Shown: piece by piece, positions 27,554 to 32,520 of the stretch | Position numbering within the stretch: the stretch's first letter is position 1 | How the letters are laid out: each line of letters begins with the position of its first letter | Assembly (NCBI GenBank): GCA_016935435.1 | Contig: JAFGQZ010000021.1 | Span: 1-32,520, forward strand | Length of the DNA: 32,520 nt | Origin: Bacteroidales bacterium | GTDB lineage: Bacteria; Bacteroidota; Bacteroidia; Bacteroidales; UBA10428 | Direction: 5' to 3' | Program-made: the position numbers and the translations under genes | The notes under the pieces: model-generated | Seen by the model: only the letters and a program-made list of their open reading frames with translations | What the model was told of the DNA's origin: nothing | The model's database searches: none

Positions 27554-28063
27554 ATGAAGCCTTTAAACAATAGTGAACGGAACAAAGCAATTTTTCGTTT
27601 TGTAATATTGCTCACAATTACCATTGTTATTATTATAATGGCCATTTTTTTCGACCACAGGGTACCCACTGTTGAAAACCGGTACCTGCGCAGCCAGATA
27701 AAAAACACCGAAAGGTTAATTGAACAGGAAGAAATTTTTGCAAAAAAAATGGGCAAAATAAAATCGTTAATCGACTCAATGGGGCAAAAGGGAGTAAACT
27801 CCGATTATATCGGACAACTGATAAGCGCAAACCTTGCCGAAATGCAAACCTCACTGCCTTCCGACTCTACATTCAGGCACGCAATGTATATTAATATCAT
27901 ACAAACCTATCTGGAACTAAAAAACGCAAAAGCATCGCTGATTGGCCTGGGCGATGTTCAAAAAGAACTCGAGGAGTACAGCCTGCTGGTTGACAAATAC
28001 CGGGCTGACCTCGAACAGGTGCACCGCGACCTGGACTTATGCCGTCAGTTGCGGAACCAATAA
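27554..28063 (+). CDS. tssO: T6SSiii envelope protein TssO
   Basis: A 169-residue protein with one N-terminal membrane helix (about 14-34, RFVILLTITIVIIIMAIFF) followed by a largely helical region (about 45-165) rich in Glu/Lys/Leu with coiled-coil character. This matches TssO, a subtype iii component thought to form part of the envelope complex. The topology places the helical part in the periplasm. It lies between tssK and the hcp gene, as in other Bacteroidota T6SS loci. The identification is by topology, length and position; I see no single diagnostic residue. Confidence 0.75.
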   Translation: MKPLNNSERNKAIFRFVILLTITIVIIIMAIFFDHRVPTVENRYLRSQIKNTERLIEQEEIFAKKMGKIKSLIDSMGQKGVNSDYIGQLISANLAEMQTSLPSDSTFRHAMYINIIQTYLELKNAKASLIGLGDVQKELEEYSLLVDKYRADLEQVHRDLDLCRQLRNQ

Positions 28064-28103
28064 TAACAAAAACCAAATCAATAACCTTTAAAACCTAAAC
28101 AAA

Positions 28104-28508
28104 ATGGCATTTCACGCAACACTAGAAATCGATAACAAAACTTATGATATGCTGAACTGGAACATGCAGGTCAGCCAGCATATCGACAGTACAGGAAGGC
28201 CTATTGCCAATCCCGAAGGCGGGTTAATAACAGTCACCCTCAAATCGACCGAATCTAACGAGCTTTTTGAATGGGCCACCAGCGCCGATATGACAAAAAG
28301 CGGTAGAATGGTATTTCAAAGGTACGATAACGATGGTTCGCTTAAAACGTATGTTTTTAAAAATGCATATTGTATCGATTTTTTCGAAGAGTTTTCATCG
28401 GAAGGCACTACGCCAATGACAATAAAGATTACTATTTCTGCCATGGAACTGAAAAACGGAAATGCAGGCATAGAAAAAAACTGGGATAAAACCGGTGCAG
28501 TACAATAA
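28104..28508 (+). CDS. tssD: T6SS inner tube protein Hcp (TssD), subtype iii type
   Basis: A 134-residue protein that stacks as hexameric rings into the tube ejected through the sheath; it can carry effectors in its lumen. The pattern MAFHATLEIDNKTYDMLNW, then QHIDSTGRPIANPEGG, and SGRMVFQRYDNDGS matches the Bacteroidota TssD family (short Hcp). It ends 33 bases before the probable effector gene. Such adjacency between hcp and a cargo gene is typical and suggests the effector uses this Hcp. No extension beyond the tube fold is present, so this is a structural Hcp rather than an evolved effector Hcp. Confidence 0.92.
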   Translation: MAFHATLEIDNKTYDMLNWNMQVSQHIDSTGRPIANPEGGLITVTLKSTESNELFEWATSADMTKSGRMVFQRYDNDGSLKTYVFKNAYCIDFFEEFSSEGTTPMTIKITISAMELKNGNAGIEKNWDKTGAVQ

Positions 28509-28541
28509 ATGCAGCGCAACACTTATTACAAATAATACCTT

Positions 28542-29552
28542 ATGCCCTCCCCAAACATATCATTTACCATAAACAACCTTGTGCGCCTGTTGAAAACCGC
28601 ACAGGACAAAGCAAAAAACAAATGCCAGGGCATGGGTAAACAACCTTCTGCGGTTGCTTTTCAAAAAGAAATCAGCAGCAGCATTTCGGGCTTTGCCTAT
28701 AACCTACCGGCATACCTGCAATCCGACAGGGTGTTCCTGTTCAGGATACAGCCCATGCGTACAACAAGCACGGTAAAAACATTTAACAACACCATTGGCA
28801 TTGAAATAGTTTACCGGTACCATACACCGGCTGACATACCCCTAAACAATTCTGTTGAGATGGAACTAACCTGCCGGTTTGTAATTGACAAAACAGGCCG
28901 AATGGAATACATGCTGCAAAACTTTCCGGTACAGCCGCCCGGTGGCGGATATTTTGTTTTGGCCCCCGATGGGGTTATAAGCCTGTCGGGCGGACTCGAC
29001 AATAGCACTGCCAACAGTATTGCCCCAAATCATACCGGCAACAATTTCGCATTTCACCAACCCCAATGGGGCGCAGGTGGAAGTGGAAACTTTGTGGGGG
29101 AGGTTAACTCAGGAGGTGGGAGTAACGGGTTTGATGATTATTTAGCAGCGGCTAATGGAGCGGTTAATACTTATACTGGTGTTATGGGTGATGCTTTTTA
29201 CAGCAAATACCATCACATGCAGAAGAATGGAATAATACGTTCAGCAAAATTTGCAGCAAATAATCCAAATAAGATTTATCAGACAAGCAGAAGTGGTGTT
29301 GAAGCACTAACTAAAAATGCGCGGATGATTAGCAAGGGTACAGGAATGTTAGGTAGTGCTATTTCTGTATATCAATTTGCTAATGAGCCTACATATGCAA
29401 ATTTAATTGATGGTATTGCAGGAGCAACAACATTCATTCCTGTCGTAGGATGGGCAATATCTGGTACATATTTTATCACTAATTTGATATCTGTGGCTTA
29501 TGACGGAAAAACTATTGGTGAAAGAATTGCTGGAGATACCAGAGTTTGGTAA
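28542..29552 (+). CDS. Probable T6SS effector: unrecognised N-terminal domain plus glycine-rich hydrophobic C-terminal toxin region
   Basis: A 336-residue protein with no signal peptide. Residues about 1-165 form a beta-rich, moderately basic domain I do not recognise, encoded with the same codon style as the tss genes. A Gly-rich linker (about 176-196, with GAGGSG and NSGGGSNG) follows. The rest (about 197-336) is encoded by A+T-richer DNA. It is helical, with a Gly/Ala-rich hydrophobic stretch (about 287-320, including ATTFIPVVGWAISGTYF) that I recall from C-terminal parts of Bacteroidota polymorphic toxins. Position between hcp and a small membrane protein fits an effector-immunity pair. 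The activity is unknown; membrane disruption is one possibility, given the hydrophobic stretch and a membrane-bound partner. Confidence 0.65.
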   Translation: MPSPNISFTINNLVRLLKTAQDKAKNKCQGMGKQPSAVAFQKEISSSISGFAYNLPAYLQSDRVFLFRIQPMRTTSTVKTFNNTIGIEIVYRYHTPADIPLNNSVEMELTCRFVIDKTGRMEYMLQNFPVQPPGGGYFVLAPDGVISLSGGLDNSTANSIAPNHTGNNFAFHQPQWGAGGSGNFVGEVNSGGGSNGFDDYLAAANGAVNTYTGVMGDAFYSKYHHMQKNGIIRSAKFAANNPNKIYQTSRSGVEALTKNARMISKGTGMLGSAISVYQFANEPTYANLIDGIAGATTFIPVVGWAISGTYFITNLISVAYDGKTIGERIAGDTRVW

Positions 29553-29570
29553 AATTTTAAATCAGGAAAG

Positions 29571-29984
29571 ATGAAATATTTTGATTATTTATTTTACAGA
29601 TTCTCAGATTACTATATTAGAAGATGGAAAGATGATACAGGTACTATGTATGGAATAGGTATCGTAACCATCATGCTTTTAATACACCTGGTTTTTATTA
29701 AGTTGATTCTTGCATTTGCTTTTCCAAGTGCAAACGAATTCTTCTTTGAAAGAAATGAAGGGAAGAATTTTCTTGAATCAGGTGCCATATATACTGCCAT
29801 AATTGTTTTTGGCTTGGTTTTATTGAGATATTTAAAATTTCAGAAAATAGAAAAGTTAGAGCTTAAATGGAAAGATGAAAATACCCTAACTCGTAAAAAG
29901 AAAGCTTGGGGTATTGCATTATATATTTTTCTAAACCTGAGTATTACAATTGGACTCTCAATATATAGGAGATATTATTTCTAA
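29571..29984 (+). CDS. Putative membrane immunity protein
   Basis: A 137-residue protein with three predicted membrane helices (about 28-52, 72-90 and 111-132) separated by charged loops (including LELKWKDENTLTRKKKA). It starts 18 bases after the effector stop, shares the A+T-richer composition of the effector's C-terminal half and is closed by a strong terminator. These features fit a cognate immunity protein in the inner membrane. I know of no domain name for it. It could be an unrelated membrane protein acquired with the effector, but gene order makes immunity the best reading. Confidence 0.6.
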   Translation: MKYFDYLFYRFSDYYIRRWKDDTGTMYGIGIVTIMLLIHLVFIKLILAFAFPSANEFFFERNEGKNFLESGAIYTAIIVFGLVLLRYLKFQKIEKLELKWKDENTLTRKKKAWGIALYIFLNLSITIGLSIYRRYYF

Positions 29985-29990
29985 GAAATC

Positions 29991-30018
29991 AAAAAGCCCG
30001 GCAAGTCCGGGCTTTTTT
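29991..30018 (+). terminator. Strong intrinsic terminator after the immunity gene
   Basis: AAAAAGCCCGG / CCGGGCTTTTT form an 11-bp stem (29991-30001, 30007-30017) with a CAAGT loop, with T to 30018. It ends the tssE-to-immunity transcript, so tssG and tssN need a separate promoter. Confidence 0.9.
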
Positions 30019-30205
30019 ATGGAATAAGTTTAATAAGTTCCAGAATTTCTTTATCGGTAAGGTTTTCCCCCTGTCTGGCGCGTCCGCTTGTGCCTTATCA
30101 TCCGTTCAACACAATAATTCAATATCTATCAATCCTTTGGGTACCTTAATCCCCGGCACTGCTATAAACATAGTCTTCAGGATTATCAACCCACGCTCTG
30201 GCACG
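30017..30205 (-). pseudogene. Decayed C-terminal end of a REP-associated tyrosine transposase (RAYT/IS200-like)
   Basis: No intact frame, but the minus strand at 30149-30205 reads RARAWVDNPEDYVYSSAGD, the typical end region of Bacteroidota Y1 (IS200-type) transposases. A frameshift then follows, and the next frame (30106-30144) reads VPKGLIDIELLC and a stop, the usual tail of these enzymes. A further piece in the first frame (GTSGRARQGENLTDKEILEL) ends at 30017, on the terminator. These frameshifts and stops show a relic. Its place beside the effector and immunity genes may mark how this cargo arrived. The catalytic His and Tyr domains are not present in this stretch. Confidence 0.6.
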
Positions 30206-30441
30206 CTTTTTCTTTTTTCAACGTAGCTTTAACAAAGTTGAATAAAGCGTACTGTGTTGTTTCAGGCAGAAAAAAAGCAAGGATTTGAATCCACTCTAAT
30301 TCGGGTTTGTAACCCAAATTTTATGTGCTATTGATCAAATACCTTAACGCATTTTTATAAATGCCCCAAAGCAAAACTAAAATTATAGCAAGTGAAAAGT
30401 TTATGCTTTGTATTTTCACCAATTTCTCATTTCTTTGTTTT
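30206..30441 (+). other. Gene-poor remnant between the transposase relic and tssG
   Basis: Together with the relic it leaves about 420 bases without an intact gene. Two short perfect inverted repeats occur: GGATTTGAATCC (30282-30293) and GGGTTTGTAACCC (30304-30316). They may be remains of a REP-like element beside the transposase, or chance. An in-frame ATG at 30361 would extend tssG upstream but adds an atypical N-terminus. Confidence 0.5.
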
Positions 30442-31365
30442 ATGAACCAAAGCGAGGCAAAATATACCGATAAACTAGTAAAGCATTACCAGAAAATATT
30501 GCGGGGCGAAGTATTAGCTTCGGAACTTACCGATTTGGGGATACCTGTTAACGATATTGAGGCAGAAAACCTGGGCAGTTTTTTCAGGCCATTTCGCCAC
30601 GATATTGTTGGCGGAAAAACAACAGAAATATTCAGCAACGAATATATATTTACGCTTTTGCTCTCGCGCAATGGCCTTTACGATATGTTGCCCGAAGGCC
30701 TCTCGCATAAGCAGGAAGTTTTGCCAGACAACCATAAGTCGGTTAAAAAATATGCCGAACTGCATAAACTCAGAAAAAAAGAAGAACAAGAGGCACGTTC
30801 ATTTTTTAAGCCCTTCGAAAACGAGTTTTTTAAACTGGGGGTAATACTCGAAAAAACCGAGAAAAACCTTTTATGCCTTCAACGAGAGAGTTTTTTTAGC
30901 TTTCTTACTTCATTTTGGGGCATCGACACCTCACTGCCTGCAAAACACCAGGCCATGTTGCTTTATATTTTACCCTATGCTCACGAGGTTGCCGGTAATT
31001 TTGGGCTCATTGCAAAAATAATAGCCAATTCGCTCAACCTTAATGTTTGCTTCAGGCTCGATTATATTCAGGAACATGCTGAAAATGTCAACAATAAACT
31101 TGGGAGAATGCAGCTTGGCAACAATGCTGTAATAGGGAACATTACAGCCCCGATTCCCCGAATAACCTTCGAAGCTGGTGAGGTTTGCCGCGAAAATATT
31201 GCCGAATACATTAACAATGGCGCAATTGCAAAATATATTAAACTTCTGTTTGGGTACCTGGTCCCTTTAGGGTTCAGGGCTGAAATAAAATGGAAAGTCA
31301 GGCCCGCAAATGTAACTTTAAGAAAATCCAGCTCAGGTTTGGGCTACTTAGGATATACCGTTTAG
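30442..31365 (+). CDS. tssG: T6SS baseplate protein TssG
   Basis: A 307-residue baseplate wedge subunit that pairs with TssF. The C-terminal half has the TssG features: an FFSFLTSFWG-type stretch, then LPYAHEVAGNFGLIAKIIANSLNLNV and the LGNNAVIGN loop, which matches the family L-G-x-x-A-x-L/I-G signature. The ATG at 30442 is preferred over 30361, since the upstream 27 residues look unlike a TssG start. Its separation from tssE and tssF by the effector module and a transposase relic is unusual for this family. Codon usage fits the other tss genes, so tssG was probably adjacent before the insertion (inference). Confidence 0.8.
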   Translation: MNQSEAKYTDKLVKHYQKILRGEVLASELTDLGIPVNDIEAENLGSFFRPFRHDIVGGKTTEIFSNEYIFTLLLSRNGLYDMLPEGLSHKQEVLPDNHKSVKKYAELHKLRKKEEQEARSFFKPFENEFFKLGVILEKTEKNLLCLQRESFFSFLTSFWGIDTSLPAKHQAMLLYILPYAHEVAGNFGLIAKIIANSLNLNVCFRLDYIQEHAENVNNKLGRMQLGNNAVIGNITAPIPRITFEAGEVCRENIAEYINNGAIAKYIKLLFGYLVPLGFRAEIKWKVRPANVTLRKSSSGLGYLGYTV

Positions 31366-31393
31366 GTTTTAGGTAATTTTCATTGAATTTGTT

Positions 31394-31401
31394 TATTTTT
31401 G
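31394..31401 (+). promoter_or_regulatory. Bacteroidota -7 promoter element upstream of tssN
   Basis: TATTTTTG matches TAnnTTTG exactly, 28 bases after the tssG stop. With the ATG of tssN at 31560 it would leave a 150-base 5' leader, and no clear -33 element is visible, so it may be a chance match in A+T-rich DNA. Confidence 0.35.
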
Positions 31402-31559
31402 TCTTCGACAATTTTTTTAATTAACAAACGGGGTAAATTTTGCATTAAACCGGCAGTCAGGACAATGATTGTTATACAATTTTTTTTTCTATCTTGTAGC
31501 CCTTTGGTTAGTTATTCTAATATGTTTAAGCAGACAAAAAGTATCAAAAAGCTGAAACA

Positions 31560-32420
31560 ATGAGTCTTTTAGGTATAGACGTTATAAAGGTCAGTGCGGT
31601 TCTTTTCCTGTTAGGTGGAAGCATCATTGCACTTTCAAAAGAATTAAAACAAATACTCTTTGCCAGTAAGAAAAAGTTTTTTTTATACCTGCTTTTGTTA
31701 ACCGTGCTATTTTTTATTGGTGGTATTTTTTCCATTCGACAGATTATAGGCGACCCCTTACTCGGCAATAATATTTTAATACAAATTTGGCTTATAATTG
31801 CTGGTTTTATACATATATGGGCTGGAAATACCCTGTTTAAGTGGAATGATGCAAAAAAAGCTCTTCATTTTTTTGTTTTTTCTTTAATTGCATCTTTTTG
31901 GGGCTCTATAGTTTTTTTGTTTACTGTTCGATACCTGGGATTGGGAGATTTGCAATTCTTTTTCTGGTCGAACATTGTTCTTTTCTTCTTCCCATATAGT
32001 TTGCTAATGCTGGTGCAATCGGCATTTGAAATACCAACCCCTATATTTGAACGTTGGTATTACCCCGATAAAAGAAAAATAGCCCGACCCGAAAAAGATG
32101 AACTGCGCAACCCTATATTGGTAACGCTACAACTTGTTAAACATCCCGGCGGGCCAACTTCGAAAATTAAAGCAAAAGCCCCTGAAAACATGGCTTTTGG
32201 CCGCTTCTTTTTTCATTTTGTAAACGACTACAATTTGCACAACCCCGAAAGCCCTATTGCCATAACCGATAACAATGAAAAAACCTGTGGCTGGGCATTT
32301 TATTCTAAAAGCGGTATTTTTGGCGGATGGCGTTCGGTAAACACTGAACATAGTATTCTCAACAACCGGCTAAAGGAAGATGTTATTGTTCTTTGCGAAA
32401 GAGTTGAAGAAAAGGATTAA
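31560..32420 (+). CDS. tssN: T6SSiii membrane protein TssN
   Basis: A 286-residue inner-membrane protein with about five N-terminal helices (about 5-24, 37-57, 67-90, 98-120 and 130-150) and a soluble C-terminal part (about 160-286) with the basic segment FERWYYPDKRKIARPEKDE and an alpha/beta pattern ending VIVLCERVEEKD. TssN is a membrane component specific to T6SSiii. Length, topology and position at the end of the locus match it. It starts 194 bases after tssG; a possible promoter element lies in between. Downstream are heptamer repeats and the edge of the window, so any following genes are unseen. Confidence 0.8.
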   Translation: MSLLGIDVIKVSAVLFLLGGSIIALSKELKQILFASKKKFFLYLLLLTVLFFIGGIFSIRQIIGDPLLGNNILIQIWLIIAGFIHIWAGNTLFKWNDAKKALHFFVFSLIASFWGSIVFLFTVRYLGLGDLQFFFWSNIVLFFFPYSLLMLVQSAFEIPTPIFERWYYPDKRKIARPEKDELRNPILVTLQLVKHPGGPTSKIKAKAPENMAFGRFFFHFVNDYNLHNPESPIAITDNNEKTCGWAFYSKSGIFGGWRSVNTEHSILNNRLKEDVIVLCERVEEKD

Positions 32421-32460
32421 ACTAAAACATGGGCTCTTTTTTTAGTTGTTGTTATAACTT

Positions 32461-32516
32461 CAAAGTTCAAGGTTCAAAGTTCAAAGTTCAAAGTTCAAGG
32501 TTCAAGGTTCAAAGTT
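32461..32516 (+). repeat. Tandem heptamer repeat after tssN
   Basis: Eight units of CAAAGTT or CAAGGTT in perfect register, starting 41 bases after the tssN stop and running nearly to the window edge. The copies differ only at the fourth base. Non-coding; such repeats vary in copy number by slippage. Confidence 0.9.
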
Positions 32517-32520
32517 TAAA

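Noticed and set aside
30361..30441. Upstream ATG that would lengthen TssG by 27 residues
   Set aside because: The added residues include a hydrophobic, Cys/Phe-rich stretch unlike a soluble baseplate protein; the ATG at 30442 gives a sensible N-terminus.

Overview
The window looks like a chromosomal segment from a Bacteroidota (Bacteroidales-like) bacterium. Four things point that way: single-chain PurL, FISUMP proteins, type IX secretion (T9SS) C-terminal sorting domains, and Bacteroidota-type promoter elements (TAnnTTTG) with little use of Shine-Dalgarno sites. The most distinctive feature is a type VI secretion system of the Bacteroidota-specific subtype iii (T6SSiii). This assignment rests on protein motifs read by eye; no database search was run.

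Region 1 (1-9930) is housekeeping. It holds the end of a short-chain dehydrogenase, then purL, rarA and kdsA on the plus strand. A DUF4421-like envelope protein and a 6-phosphofructokinase follow on the minus strand, and then a two-CBS-domain protein on the plus strand. A strong terminator separates kdsA from the minus-strand pair and could end a small RNA.

Region 2 (10214-13994) is an envelope and surface cassette just upstream of the T6SS. It contains a secreted protein resembling the C-terminal half of conjugation protein TraN (DUF4138), a TraO-like beta-barrel protein, a T9SS-exported PKD protein and a PKD-like lipoprotein.

Region 3 (14043-32420) is the T6SSiii locus, all on the plus strand. 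Its order is tssH, tssB, tssC; an 806-base gap with a strong terminator; two fibre-like FISUMP proteins flanking a small T9SS cargo protein; then tssE, tssF, a PKD protein (probably tssP), tssK, tssO and tssD (Hcp). After these come a probable effector and membrane immunity protein, a terminator, a decayed REP-associated transposase, and finally tssG and tssN. TssB and TssC form the sheath, TssD the inner tube, and TssE/F/G/K the baseplate. TssN/O/P are taken as the subtype iii envelope components, and TssH recycles the sheath. VgrG (TssI), PAAR, TssR and a certain TssQ were not found and may lie past the right edge.

The best candidates for something new are: (a) the effector with an unrecognised N-terminal domain next to hcp and an A+T-richer, glycine-rich hydrophobic C-terminal domain paired with a three-helix membrane protein; (b) exported phage-fibre-like proteins placed between the sheath and baseplate genes; and (c) conjugation-like TraN/TraO proteins next to a T6SS that may lack TssQ and TssR.
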